Shown: one piece after another, positions 50,069 through 58,960 of the stretch
Position numbering within the stretch: the stretch's first letter is position 1
Layout of the letters: the number at the start of each line of letters is the position of its first letter
Assembly (NCBI GenBank): GCA_050250135.1
Contig: JBFWPF010000008.1
Location: 1-64,000, forward strand
Direction: 5' to 3'
Origin: JBFWPF01 sp050250135
GTDB lineage: Bacteria > Chlamydiota > Chlamydiia > Chlamydiales > JAFEGQ01
DNA: 64,000 bases
The notes under the pieces: model-generated
Seen by the model: the letters and a program-made list of their open reading frames with translations, nothing else
Databases searched by the model: none
What the model was told of the DNA's origin: nothing
Program-made: the position numbers and the translations under genes

Positions 50069-50539
50069 ATGAAACGGATACTCGGGGTCGATCCCGGCAT
50101 GGTGACCGGATTTGGGGTGGTGACGGCCGACTTTAAGGCGGTCGACTACGGCACGATCCGCCCTCCCCAAAAAAAGCGGCTCTCCGAGCGGCGGCGGATC
50201 ATCTTTGAGGGGATCGGCCACCTCATCGAAACCTATAGACCCGATGCGATCGCGATCGAAACACAGTTTGTGAACAAGAACATCCGCTCCGCCTTTGGTG
50301 TCCATGCAACGGCCGGCGTGATCACCCTTGCCGCCACATTGCGCGATATCCCGGTCTACGAATACGCTCCCAGCAAAGCCAAGATCGCGGTGACCGGCAA
50401 GGGGCTGGCAAGCAAGGAGCAGATGCAGGCGATGGTCGCCCGCCTCCTCTCGCTGCCTGAGTACCCCCCCTCCGATGCGGCCGATGCGCTGGCCCTTGCG
50501 ATCTGCCACCTGCACGCCTTCAACCCTCAGGAGGTCTAG
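50069..50539 (+). CDS. ruvC: Holliday junction resolvase RuvC
   Basis: An endonuclease resolving Holliday junctions with RuvAB, 156 residues. The four catalytic acidic positions are in place: ILGVDPGMVTGFG (D7), AIETQFVNKN (E), and the paired aspartates in PPSDAADALALAICH. The TAG stop overlaps the ruvA GTG start by one base, so the two are coupled (ruvC-ruvA), as in Chlamydia. Confidence 0.95.
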   Translation: MKRILGVDPGMVTGFGVVTADFKAVDYGTIRPPQKKRLSERRRIIFEGIGHLIETYRPDAIAIETQFVNKNIRSAFGVHATAGVITLAATLRDIPVYEYAPSKAKIAVTGKGLASKEQMQAMVARLLSLPEYPPSDAADALALAICHLHAFNPQEV

Positions 50540-51111
50540 TGTACGCCTACATCAAGGGAACTCTAGCAGGAGCAGGTGCCCACCACGCCGTCATCGATGT
50601 AGGGGGGATCGGCTTCCGCCTCTCCCTCTCGACCCTCGACGCAGCGAAATTGCCCCGCATTGGAGAGGCGGTCCACCTCCACACCACGCTGATCATCCGG
50701 GAAAACGAACAGACCCTCTATGGCTTCCTCCACGAAGAGGGGCGCTCCCTTTTCGAACTCCTGATCACCATCTCAGGGATCGGCCCCAAGACTGCGATCG
50801 CCCTCTTGGGGACCCTCTCCCTGAACCTCCTCCACCAGGCGATCGCCGAAGAGGACCCGAGGCTCCTCTCCAAGGTGCCCGGCATCGGTAAGAAGACGGC
50901 CGAGCGGCTCCTGATCGAGCTGCGCGATAAATTGCCCGATCCCCCTGCTTATCAGCGGGTTAGCTCCAATGTGGAGGATGCAATCTCCGCCCTCCTCAAC
51001 CTGGGCTATAGCCGGGCTAGGGCCCAACGGGCCCTTGAGGGCCCCCTTAAAGAGCTTGGTGAAGGGGCCGACCTCCCCACTCTAATCACTGCCGCCCTTA
51101 AGTCTATCTAA
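50539..51111 (+). CDS. ruvA: Holliday junction DNA helicase subunit RuvA
   Basis: The junction-binding subunit of the RuvAB branch-migration complex, 190 residues. Domain I starts MYAYIKGTLAG; domain II has two helix-hairpin-helix motifs (ISGIGPKTAIALLG and VPGIGKKTAERLLIEL). Domain III (EDAISALLNLGYSRARAQRAL) contacts RuvB. It starts with GTG overlapping the ruvC stop. Confidence 0.95.
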   Translation: MYAYIKGTLAGAGAHHAVIDVGGIGFRLSLSTLDAAKLPRIGEAVHLHTTLIIRENEQTLYGFLHEEGRSLFELLITISGIGPKTAIALLGTLSLNLLHQAIAEEDPRLLSKVPGIGKKTAERLLIELRDKLPDPPAYQRVSSNVEDAISALLNLGYSRARAQRALEGPLKELGEGADLPTLITAALKSI

Positions 51112-51142
51112 TTCAGCATACTAGATTTTAATTTTAAGTTTG

Positions 51143-51151
51143 TGATATAAT
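51143..51151 (+). promoter_or_regulatory. Extended -10 promoter before small membrane gene pair
   Basis: TGATATAAT carries a perfect TATAAT with the upstream TGn extension. It ends 6 nt before the ATG at 51158, in a T-rich stretch with no Shine-Dalgarno. A leaderless transcript is expected if this promoter is used. Confidence 0.6.
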
Positions 51152-51157
51152 CTTTTT

Positions 51158-51517
51158 ATGACAATCGACACTAGTTACAGTTTTGTTACTCAGGAAGAGG
51201 CGCTGGCGCATTTTATCAAGAACCCGCCAATGCCGGCCCCGTCCCCCCTTCCTAACCGTACGGTCACCTTCTACCTCACGTGGGTCGGAGGGGGTTTAGG
51301 GATCCTCTCCTTCTACTGGCACCTGGGGCAGCTCCTCCGTCACCTCTCTTTTGCCTCTGGGCTCGACATCTGGCCCCTACAAGAGCTCCCAAGCCGCTTC
51401 TGGCTGAAGGCCGCCATGCGAACCGGGCTTCTCCTAGGGGTGGCCACCGCTTCTGGGCTCCTCAACCGGGAGAGAACCCTCTCCGACATCGTCCAACAAC
51501 TACAGGAAGAAAAATAA
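51158..51517 (+). CDS. Small membrane protein of unknown function
   Basis: A 119-residue protein with a polar N-terminal third and two hydrophobic segments (about 39-62, TWVGGGLGILSFYWHLGQLL, and 88-102, RTGLLLGVATASGLL), then a short charged tail. I recognise no family. Its TAA stop overlaps the next ATG by one base, so it is coupled with the 61-residue gene. Two-helix layout is compatible with an Inc-like or accessory membrane protein, without proof. Confidence 0.6.
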   Translation: MTIDTSYSFVTQEEALAHFIKNPPMPAPSPLPNRTVTFYLTWVGGGLGILSFYWHLGQLLRHLSFASGLDIWPLQELPSRFWLKAAMRTGLLLGVATASGLLNRERTLSDIVQQLQEEK

Positions 51518-51702
51518 TGGAACTGAATCCTATCCAAAAAGGGAGCCTTGTGACCTTCTGCCTAGCCCCTATGGGGCTTGTGGCAGCACTCTATGCTCTC
51601 CGCCCCGTCGGCAAACAGATCGTCCCTATCGCCTTCGGCTTTGCGGCGATCGAGATCACCTCGCTCGTCACCTTTGCCCTCAACACGCCCACCGACAAAT
51701 AG
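51517..51702 (+). CDS. 61-residue two-helix membrane protein
   Basis: A very small protein with two hydrophobic helices (GSLVTFCLAPMGLVAALYAL and VPIAFGFAAIEITSLVTFAL) and short polar ends. AGGAAG lies 8 nt before its ATG, and the start overlaps the preceding stop (TAATG), which supports real translation. No known family is recognised. It overlaps the 3' end of nth by 23 bp. Confidence 0.6.
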   Translation: MELNPIQKGSLVTFCLAPMGLVAALYALRPVGKQIVPIAFGFAAIEITSLVTFALNTPTDK

Positions 51703-52288
51703 GGCATTTTTCTGCATCGTGCCCCTTGGCCGGGCAATATTCTCTGGCAAAGTAGATCATCTGCAGGTGGAGCCGGTTCCAGGTCGATTCGGGAAAGGCC
51801 CTTTTGAGATCCCGCTCGGTCTCGGCCACACTCTTCCCTGAACTCAGCCCCCACCGCTTCGCGCAGCGGTGAATATGGGTGTCGACGGGAAAGGCGGGCC
51901 TCCCAAAAGCCTGCGACATCACCACGGAGGCGGTTTTGTGGCCCACCCCAGGGAGCGCCTCGAGCGCCTCGAATGTGTCGGGAACGGCCCCCCCATGCCG
52001 CTCGATCAGCAGGTGGGAGAGGTGCCAGATCGCCTTTGCCTTTTGCTTGGAGAGGCCGCACGTTCGGATCAGCTCCTCGATCTCTTCGACCGACAGCTCC
52101 ACCATCTTCTGGGGGGTATTAGCGCGGGCAAAGAGGGCGGGTGTGACGAGATTGACCCGCCTGTCGGTGCACTGAGCCGAGAGGAGGACGGCGATCAGGA
52201 GCTCGTAGGAGGAGGTGTGGTGGAGGGGGATTGCCGGATTGGGGTAAAGGGTCTCTAGGATCTCTGCGATCTTTTGTGCTCTCTCCAC
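51680..52288 (-). CDS. nth: Endonuclease III
   Basis: A base-excision repair DNA glycosylase/AP lyase removing oxidised pyrimidines, 202 residues. The helix-hairpin-helix LPGVGHKTA holds the catalytic lysine, VDTHIHR holds the catalytic aspartate, and CPAKGHDAEKCPICRWAC supplies the four [4Fe-4S] cysteines at the C-terminus. The GTG start overlaps the mnmE stop by one base. The nth-mnmE-psd order matches Chlamydia (CT697-CT699). Confidence 0.95.
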   Translation of the reverse strand: MERAQKIAEILETLYPNPAIPLHHTSSYELLIAVLLSAQCTDRRVNLVTPALFARANTPQKMVELSVEEIEELIRTCGLSKQKAKAIWHLSHLLIERHGGAVPDTFEALEALPGVGHKTASVVMSQAFGRPAFPVDTHIHRCAKRWGLSSGKSVAETERDLKRAFPESTWNRLHLQMIYFAREYCPAKGHDAEKCPICRWAC

Positions 52289-53640
52289 TATTTCCCTACG
52301 CAGAACTTGGAGAAGATAGCCGAGAGGATATCCTCGGTGATGTCGGTGCCGATAAGCCTACCAAAGGCCTTAAGGGCAGCCCGGATGTCGAGGCAGAGGA
52401 GTTCGGGAGAGCGCCCCTCCGCAAGGCCCCCCTCCGCTCTGTTGAGCGCAGCCAAGGCCTCCTCCAGTGCCTGCTTGTGGCGGCTGCTCGTAATCCAAAC
52501 CTCCTCCTGCGAGAGGGTCGACCCGCGCAAAATGAGCTGCTCGACCCGCTCGGTCAGCTGATCAAGCCCCACCCGATGCTTTGCCGAAATCGTCACCTGA
52601 TGGGAGAGGGGAAGGGGGCGCCTCTCTCCCCCCACATCCCCTTTGTTCCACACCACCACCGTCTTCTCTTGAGGCAGGGTCTCGAGGAGCCGCTCCTCCT
52701 CTTTCAAAAAGGGGCGGGTCAGGTCGACTACCCACAAAATCAGATCGGCGCGGGCTAGGGCCTCATGGGTCCGCCTAATCCCCTCCCGCTCGACAACCTC
52801 TGAGGAATCGCGGATGCCGGCCGTGTCGGTGAGGCGGATCGGGAAGGGGCCGATCCTCATCTCATCCTCGAGGGTATCCCGAGTGGTCCCCGGAAGGTCG
52901 GTCACAATCGCCCGCTCCCGCCCCATCAGCGCATTCATCAGCGAGGACTTGCCCACATTGGGGGCGCCGATGAGGCAAACCGAGAGCCCCTCGCGGACCA
53001 GCTGCCCCTGATGGTAGGTCGTTAAGAGGTGCTCCACCTCGGCCGACAGGATGCGAAGATCGCTGAGGAGGCTCTCCTCCGAAGCAAACTCAAGCCCCTC
53101 TTCGGGAAAGTCGACCCAGGCCTCAAAGATAGCGGCGATCTGGGTGAGCCGGGCCTGGAAACCGGCGATCCGGTGGGAGAGGTGGCCCGAGAGGTGGTCC
53201 CGAGCCGAGGAGGCGGCCCGCTCACTTTTGGCCGCGATCAGCTCCTGGACCGCCTCTGCCTGGGTTAGGTCGAGCCGCCCATTCATAAAGGCGCGGAAGG
53301 TGAATTCCCCGGGCCCTGCAGGCCGGGCTCCGGCTGCGAGGACCGTTTCCAAAACCCGACGGGTGATCAGGGAACCCCCGTGGCACTGGATCTCCACCGT
53401 ATCCTCTCCCGTGTAGGAGCGCTCCCCAAGCAGGGGGAGGAGGAGGGCATCGTCAACCGGTGTGCCAGCGGCGTCGACCACGGTCCCATAATGGGCGGTG
53501 TGGCTCTTGTAGCGGGCGACCGGGCCCGAAAAGACCCGGCCCGCGACCGCCACCGCATCGGGGCCCGAGATCCGGATGATCGCCACCCCCCCTTGTCCGG
53601 GGGGAGTCGCTATAGCCGCTATCGTATCCTTTGTGTTCAT
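52288..53640 (-). CDS. mnmE: tRNA modification GTPase MnmE
   Basis: A GTPase that with MnmG modifies U34 of several tRNAs, 450 residues. The N-terminal folate-binding domain starts DTIAAIATPPGQGGVAIIRISG. The G domain has GAPNVGKSSLMNALMG, DLPGTTRD, DTAGIR and NKGD, and the C-terminus FCVGK fits the catalytic C-[IVL]-G-K. It is co-transcribed with nth and divergent from psd. Confidence 0.95.
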   Translation of the reverse strand: MNTKDTIAAIATPPGQGGVAIIRISGPDAVAVAGRVFSGPVARYKSHTAHYGTVVDAAGTPVDDALLLPLLGERSYTGEDTVEIQCHGGSLITRRVLETVLAAGARPAGPGEFTFRAFMNGRLDLTQAEAVQELIAAKSERAASSARDHLSGHLSHRIAGFQARLTQIAAIFEAWVDFPEEGLEFASEESLLSDLRILSAEVEHLLTTYHQGQLVREGLSVCLIGAPNVGKSSLMNALMGRERAIVTDLPGTTRDTLEDEMRIGPFPIRLTDTAGIRDSSEVVEREGIRRTHEALARADLILWVVDLTRPFLKEEERLLETLPQEKTVVVWNKGDVGGERRPLPLSHQVTISAKHRVGLDQLTERVEQLILRGSTLSQEEVWITSSRHKQALEEALAALNRAEGGLAEGRSPELLCLDIRAALKAFGRLIGTDITEDILSAIFSKFCVGK

Positions 53641-53669
53641 TTGAGCTTATCCTGAAATAGCGCTATTCT
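53641..53669 (+). promoter_or_regulatory. Candidate promoter of psd
   Basis: TTGAGC (53641), 17 nt, TATTCT (53664), with the -10 ending 8 nt before the psd ATG. No Shine-Dalgarno is present, again suggesting a leaderless mRNA. Confidence 0.45.
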
Positions 53670-53677
53670 ACCTGAAA

Positions 53678-54574
53678 ATGCTGAAACTGCCACCCATTGA
53701 AGTCATCGACCGCCAAACCGGCGACCGCTTTGTCGAGGCGGTCTACGGGGAGGCTGCCATCGCCTTCCTCTATGGACGGGGCCGCCTCCTCCACCCCCTC
53801 CTCCATAACCCCCTATTTTCAGTCCTTTACGGCAAGGTCCAGGGGAGTCGGCTGAGCCGCCATAAGGTCCTCCCTTTCATCAAAAAATATGGGCTCGACA
53901 CCACCGAGTTCGAAACGGAACCGGCCGATTTTCGTTCGTTTAATGATTTTTTTATTCGCAAATTGAAGGCAGGAGCACGGCGGATCGCCGATTCGGCTGC
54001 CGTTTTGCCCGCGGATGGCCGCTACCTCTTCTTCCCCAAGATTGAGGAGGAGCATACCTTCTTCGCCAAGGGGCAGCGCTTCTCCCTCAAGGAGTTCCTC
54101 CGCTCCTCCCGCCTTGCCGCCCAATATGAGGGGGGGGCGATGGTGATCGGCCGCCTCTGCCCCACCGACTACCACCGGTTCCACTTTCCGGCCGATGGGA
54201 TCCCGTCGGAGAGCTCCCTTATCAATGGGTGGCTCGCCTCGGTCAACCCCGCTGCCATCCGGGACAACATGAAGATCTTCTGGGAAAATCGCCGCTCCCT
54301 CACCCCCCTTCAAACCCCCCACTTGGGAAGGATCTTGATCGTGGAGGTTGGCGCCCTCTGTGTCGGAAAGATCCACCAGACCTATGTCGCCAACAAGCGG
54401 GTGAAGCGGGGTGATGAGAAGGGCTACTTCTCGTTTGGAGGCTCCTCCGTCGTCCTCCTCTTTGAGCCTGGACGGATCACTTTTGATCCCGATCTTGTCG
54501 CCGCTTCAGGCGAAGGTTTGGAGGTCATGTGCTTGATGGGACAAAGTTTAGGCAAAAGCGCTAGCCCTCAATAG
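53678..54574 (+). CDS. psd: Phosphatidylserine decarboxylase proenzyme
   Basis: This enzyme converts phosphatidylserine to phosphatidylethanolamine at the membrane, 298 residues. The C-terminal self-cleavage site reads FSFGGSSVVLLFEPG, where a serine becomes the pyruvoyl group; GGSS replaces the commoner LGST. FHFPADG and DFRSFNDFFIRKL are other family motifs. It sits between mnmE and the TPR/secA pair as in Chlamydia. Confidence 0.94.
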   Translation: MLKLPPIEVIDRQTGDRFVEAVYGEAAIAFLYGRGRLLHPLLHNPLFSVLYGKVQGSRLSRHKVLPFIKKYGLDTTEFETEPADFRSFNDFFIRKLKAGARRIADSAAVLPADGRYLFFPKIEEEHTFFAKGQRFSLKEFLRSSRLAAQYEGGAMVIGRLCPTDYHRFHFPADGIPSESSLINGWLASVNPAAIRDNMKIFWENRRSLTPLQTPHLGRILIVEVGALCVGKIHQTYVANKRVKRGDEKGYFSFGGSSVVLLFEPGRITFDPDLVAASGEGLEVMCLMGQSLGKSASPQ

Positions 54575-54596
54575 GCCGTCGTGCTAGAAAGAGGGG

Positions 54597-55907
54597 ATGC
54601 TCTATTTGATCTTTTTATTTGTGACAGCGCTCCTGGCTGCTTTGGCCTTTTTTGAGTGGCGGCGTACCCGCCTCCCTCAAGGCAAACGGCTCATGAAAAA
54701 GCGCCTCCGCGTCGCTCAACACCTCGCTCTCGAAGAGTGGGAGGCCGCTGAGCAGCTCCTCCTCGTCTTGATGGAAAAGCGGCCAGAGGATGCCAATCTC
54801 CTCCTCCTTCAGGTCCAACTTTTGGCCGCGACCCAGCGGCGGGAGAGGGCTTTGGAGGTTGCCGATGAGGCCCTTGCTCTCGACCCCCACTCCCTTGCCC
54901 TAATGAAGGAGAAGGGGAAGCTGCTGTTGGGGATGGGGAGAACGGCTGAGGCGCTTAAGCTCCTCTCCCAGGCCGCTCCCCTTTTGCGCGATGAGGAGGA
55001 TCTCCTCCAGCTCGCAACCGCTCAATTCTTGCAGGAGCGGCCCGATGAGGCCCTCGAAACTCTAGAGCCAGTCCTTCAGGGATCGGAGCGGGGCCCCTTG
55101 CTTGCGCTCGCCGGCGACTGCCTCCTCGCTAAAGGGGAGAAAAAGGCCGCCCTCTGCCTCTACGAACGGGCGCAGCGGTCGGGCCTCTACAACGCCTCGA
55201 TCACCGCGAGAAAAGGGCACTGCCTCAAGTCGCTTGGCCGATTTAAGGAGGCGATCCGTTCCTTTACCGAGATCCTCCAGCGCGATCCCCATAACCTCTC
55301 CGCTCTGATCAGCCTTGCCGGCTGCTACGAGGCCAAGGGGCAATATGGGACAGCCCTCCTCGTCTACAAGCAGAGCCCCAGCTGGGAAGGGGGGAGCGTT
55401 CAGCTCCTCAAAGCCGCGGGGATCTGCGCCGCCTACGCCGGGCGATATGAAGAGGCGGTCGAGCTCCTCCGCTCCGCTTGCCTTAAGGGGGACCGCTCCT
55501 CGAAAACCCTCGTCTTCCTCGGCTACAGCTACGAATGCCAGCAGCAGTGGGAGGAGGCTGAAGCGGTCTACCTGCAGGTGACCGCCGACCACCCCCGTCA
55601 CCCCGCTGGCTACCGCGGCCTTGCCTGGCTCTTTGGCGTTGGCCGGAGCCGCACCCTTACGATCGAGGAGGGGCTCGACATGGCGACCCGCTCCCTCCAG
55701 CTCCTCCCCGACCCCATTTCATGGGAGGTGATGAGCGCCTGCGCCGCCCGAGCCGGCAACTTCGAAGAGGCCCATCAGATCCTCGAGGGGCTAGCCGTCG
55801 GCGAGGAGGACAAGGCTCAACTCGTTCGGCGACAGGCAGCCATGCGCACCCTGCGGCGTAACCTACCGCTGGATGAGCACTTAGTTGCCCGAACCCTCGT
55901 TGCGTAA
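54597..55907 (+). CDS. Membrane-anchored TPR protein (CT700 position)
   Basis: A 436-residue protein with an N-terminal transmembrane helix (LYLIFLFVTALLAALAFFEW, 2-21). The rest is helical with many tetratricopeptide-like units, for example DANLLLLQVQLLAATQRRERALEVADEALALDP and ALISLAGCYEAKGQYGTALLVYKQ. It matches by position the uncharacterised gene between psd and secA in Chlamydia. AGAGGGG precedes the ATG. A scaffold role in the envelope is likely, but no function is known. Confidence 0.8.
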   Translation: MLYLIFLFVTALLAALAFFEWRRTRLPQGKRLMKKRLRVAQHLALEEWEAAEQLLLVLMEKRPEDANLLLLQVQLLAATQRRERALEVADEALALDPHSLALMKEKGKLLLGMGRTAEALKLLSQAAPLLRDEEDLLQLATAQFLQERPDEALETLEPVLQGSERGPLLALAGDCLLAKGEKKAALCLYERAQRSGLYNASITARKGHCLKSLGRFKEAIRSFTEILQRDPHNLSALISLAGCYEAKGQYGTALLVYKQSPSWEGGSVQLLKAAGICAAYAGRYEEAVELLRSACLKGDRSSKTLVFLGYSYECQQQWEEAEAVYLQVTADHPRHPAGYRGLAWLFGVGRSRTLTIEEGLDMATRSLQLLPDPISWEVMSACAARAGNFEEAHQILEGLAVGEEDKAQLVRRQAAMRTLRRNLPLDEHLVARTLVA

Positions 55908-55911
55908 ACCA

Positions 55912-55940
55912 TTGATTTAAATCATTTTTTGAGTTATACT
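55912..55940 (+). promoter_or_regulatory. Promoter of secA
   Basis: TTGATT (55912), 17 nt, TATACT (55935). Transcription should start near 55947, giving a leader of about 20 nt made almost entirely of the palindrome that follows. Confidence 0.6.
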
Positions 55941-55948
55941 GATCCTAA

Positions 55949-55967
55949 ATTGTAAAGCGGCTTTACA
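55949..55967. promoter_or_regulatory. Palindrome overlapping the secA start codon
   Basis: TGTAAAGC (55951-55958), one base, GCTTTACA (55960-55967): a perfect 17-bp palindrome whose last A is the A of the secA ATG. As RNA it would form a hairpin at the start codon. ATTGTAAAGCGGCTTTACA is shared exactly with the palindrome in nnr. Confidence 0.75.
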
Positions 55968-58960
55968 TGCTTGGTATTTTAAAGAAAATATTTGGAACTG
56001 CTCAAGATCGGCAGCTCAAGCGTTACTGGAAAATTGTCCATGAGGTCAACCGGATTGAGGCAGGGTTAAGCTCCCTCTCCGACGACCAGTTGCGGGGCAA
56101 AACGGCCGAGTTTCGGAAGCGACTAGCCGAGGGGGAGAGCCTCGATGCCCTCCTGCCCGAAGCCTATGCCGTTGTGAAAAACGCCTGCCGCCGCCAATGC
56201 GGAGCCGAGGTCCATGTCTCCGGTTACGACCAGAAGTGGGACATGATCCCCTACGACGTCCAGCTCTTGGCTGGGATTGCGATGCACCATGGCTGTATTG
56301 CCGAGATGCAGACCGGTGAGGGGAAAACCCTCACGGCGACCCTGCCCCTCTACCTGAATGCCCTTGCCGGAGGGGGTGTCCACCTGGTTACCGTCAACGA
56401 CTACCTCGCCCAGCGGGACTGCCAGTGGGTCGGCTCGATCTTGCGCTGGCTCGGCCTCACCACCGGCGCCCTGACCGGCTCGATCCCCCCCCACCACCGG
56501 AAGGAGATCTACGCCGCCGATGTCGTCTACGGGACCGCCTCCGAGTTCGGGTTCGACTACCTGCGCGACAACTCGATCGCCTCCCGCAAAGAGGATCAGG
56601 TGCAGCGCTCCCACACCTTTGCCATTGTCGACGAGATCGACTCGATCCTCATCGACGAGGCGAGAACCCCTCTGATTATCTCGGGCCCTGTTCCCGATAG
56701 CCGCCAGATGTATGGCGAACTGAAGCACCGGGTCGAAGTCGTCGTCAGAGCGCAAAAGGCCCTCTGCAGCCGCCTGGCTACCGAAGCCAAAAAGGTGATC
56801 GACGAACTTGACCTCTTGGAGGAGCGCGCTCAGCGCCCCACCCTCACCAAAGAACAGGAAAAGGCCTTTGACGAGGCGCTGAAAAAGCTCTGGCTCGTCT
56901 CGAGAGGTACCCCATATAACCGGATACTCAAGCGGATTCGGGAGAACCCCGACCTTCGGACCGAACTCGACAAGCTCGACCTCTACTACCACAGCGAGTC
57001 GAATAAGGAGGAGCGATCGAAGGCCCTTGCCGCCCTCCCGATCGTTGTCGACGAGAAGGCCAACGACCACGAGCTGACCGACAAGGGGATCGAGATCTGG
57101 ACCCACGAGGCCGACGGCTCCCCCGATGACTTTGTGATGCTCGACCTCGGCCACGCCTACTACGAGATCGACCAGGAGAGGGGTCTCACCAAAGATGAGA
57201 AGCTTCAGAAGAAGATTGCCATCCGGGAGGAGGATGCCCTCCGCAAAGAGCGGGCCCACAACCTCAACCAGATGCTCCGCGCCCACCTCCTGATGGAGCG
57301 GGATGTCGACTACATGGTTGCCGACGGCAAGATCATCATCATCGACGAGCACACCGGCCGCGCCCAACCGGGCCGGCGCTTCTCCGATGGCCTCCACCAG
57401 GCGATCGAGGCCAAGGAGAATGTCGCCATCCAGCAGGAGACCCAGACCTACGCCACCGTCACCCTCCAGAACCTCTTCCGGATGTATGACAAGCTCTCTG
57501 GGATGACCGGTACCGCCATGACCGAGGCGGGAGAGTTTAAGGAGATCTACAAGCTCGATGTCCTCGAGATCCCCACCCACGTTAAGTGTCAGCGTAAGGA
57601 CACCACCGACGAGATCTACATGACCGAGCGGGAGAAGTACCAGGCGATCCTTGCCGAGGTGACCAAGATCCATGCTGAGGGGCGCCCGATCCTCCTCGGC
57701 ACCGAGTCGCTCGATATTTCGGAAAAGCTCTCCCGGATCTTCCGTGCCAGCAAGCTCCCCCACACCGTCCTTAACGCCAAGTACCACGACAAAGAGGCCG
57801 AAATCGTTGCCCAAGCTGGGCAGCGGGGGGCGATCACCATTGCGACCAACATGGCGGGGCGGGGCACCGACATCAAACTCGGTTCGGGGGTTGCCCAACT
57901 AGGCGGCCTCTTCGTCATCGGCGCCTCCCGCCACCAGTCCCGCCGGATCGACCGGCAGCTGCGGGGCCGCTGCGCCCGTCAGGGGGATCCGGGCAGCTCC
58001 AAGTTTTACGTCTCATTCGAAGACCCGCTGATGCGCCTCTTCTCCTCCTCCCGCATCAACCTTGTGATCCAAAAGCTCCGTCCCCCTGAAGGGGAGGCGA
58101 TCTCCTCTCCGATGCTCGACCGGTCGATCCAGACCGCTCAAAAGCGGGTCGAGCAGCGCAACTACATGGTCCGCAAGCACACCCTCGAGTACGACGATGT
58201 GATGAACCGGCAGCGGACCGAGGTCTATGCCTTCCGCAACGAGCTCCTCCACACCGACCATCCCGAGGAGATCGCTAAGGAGGTCCTTACCGCCGTTTGC
58301 GGCATCAAAGCAGAGGAGTACCACCCCAGTATCGAGGAGTACCTCCAGTGGCTCCGCGAGCACTTCCCGATCACCTTTACCCAGGAGGACCTCCCAGCCG
58401 ATCTCAATGGGCTTGAGGAGGAGGTCGCCACACTCGTCACAGCCGCCTTAGACCAAAAGCTCCAAGCCGAGAGCGACAAGATCGAGATGCTCGCCGGCGA
58501 TAGCCCCACCGATGGGGCCCAAGTGGCGCGCGATGCGATCCGGAGCATCATGCTCCGCTCGGTCGACCAGCTCTGGCAGGAGCACCTTCTCGCCATGGAC
58601 CACCTCCGCACCGAGGTCTCCCTCCGCACCGTTGGCCAGAAGGATCCCCTCATGGAATTTAAGCATGAGGCCTTTGCCCTCTTCGACGCCTTGGGCCTCG
58701 ACCTGCGCACCAAGATTGCAACCGACCTCTTCCGCTTTGAGGTCGCCCCCTTCGCCAGGGGCTTCCTCGAGCAGACCCTAAACCATCTCCAGCTCGAGAA
58801 GGGGCGCTCCCTCTCCCCCGAGGAGGCGAGTCCCGTCGAGGAGGTGCTGCGAGAGGCTCCCGTTCAGTCCGCTCCGAAGGCGGGCCGAAACGACCTCTGC
58901 CCCTGCGGCAGCGGCAAAAAGTACAAGCGGTGCTGCGGCCTTAGCGCGGAGTTTGCATGA
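55967..58960 (+). CDS. secA: Protein translocase ATPase SecA
   Basis: The ATPase motor of the Sec pathway, 997 residues. It has MQTGEGKTLTATLPL (Walker A, about 114-128), FAIVDEIDSILIDEARTPLIISG (Walker B/DEAD region), ATNMAGRGTDIKLG, the preprotein-binding and scaffold regions, and a C-terminal zinc-binding CPCGSGKKYKRCCG for SecB/membrane contact. No Shine-Dalgarno precedes the ATG; instead the start is embedded in a palindrome. The stop overlaps the next gene by 4 nt. Confidence 0.96.
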   Translation: MLGILKKIFGTAQDRQLKRYWKIVHEVNRIEAGLSSLSDDQLRGKTAEFRKRLAEGESLDALLPEAYAVVKNACRRQCGAEVHVSGYDQKWDMIPYDVQLLAGIAMHHGCIAEMQTGEGKTLTATLPLYLNALAGGGVHLVTVNDYLAQRDCQWVGSILRWLGLTTGALTGSIPPHHRKEIYAADVVYGTASEFGFDYLRDNSIASRKEDQVQRSHTFAIVDEIDSILIDEARTPLIISGPVPDSRQMYGELKHRVEVVVRAQKALCSRLATEAKKVIDELDLLEERAQRPTLTKEQEKAFDEALKKLWLVSRGTPYNRILKRIRENPDLRTELDKLDLYYHSESNKEERSKALAALPIVVDEKANDHELTDKGIEIWTHEADGSPDDFVMLDLGHAYYEIDQERGLTKDEKLQKKIAIREEDALRKERAHNLNQMLRAHLLMERDVDYMVADGKIIIIDEHTGRAQPGRRFSDGLHQAIEAKENVAIQQETQTYATVTLQNLFRMYDKLSGMTGTAMTEAGEFKEIYKLDVLEIPTHVKCQRKDTTDEIYMTEREKYQAILAEVTKIHAEGRPILLGTESLDISEKLSRIFRASKLPHTVLNAKYHDKEAEIVAQAGQRGAITIATNMAGRGTDIKLGSGVAQLGGLFVIGASRHQSRRIDRQLRGRCARQGDPGSSKFYVSFEDPLMRLFSSSRINLVIQKLRPPEGEAISSPMLDRSIQTAQKRVEQRNYMVRKHTLEYDDVMNRQRTEVYAFRNELLHTDHPEEIAKEVLTAVCGIKAEEYHPSIEEYLQWLREHFPITFTQEDLPADLNGLEEEVATLVTAALDQKLQAESDKIEMLAGDSPTDGAQVARDAIRSIMLRSVDQLWQEHLLAMDHLRTEVSLRTVGQKDPLMEFKHEAFALFDALGLDLRTKIATDLFRFEVAPFARGFLEQTLNHLQLEKGRSLSPEEASPVEEVLREAPVQSAPKAGRNDLCPCGSGKKYKRCCGLSAEFA

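Noticed and set aside
56123..57898. Long open frame antisense to secA (about 590 codons)
   Set aside because: Val/Leu/Gly-rich shadow of the highly biased secA codon usage; no motif, no independent ribosome site, and it covers the SecA catalytic core.
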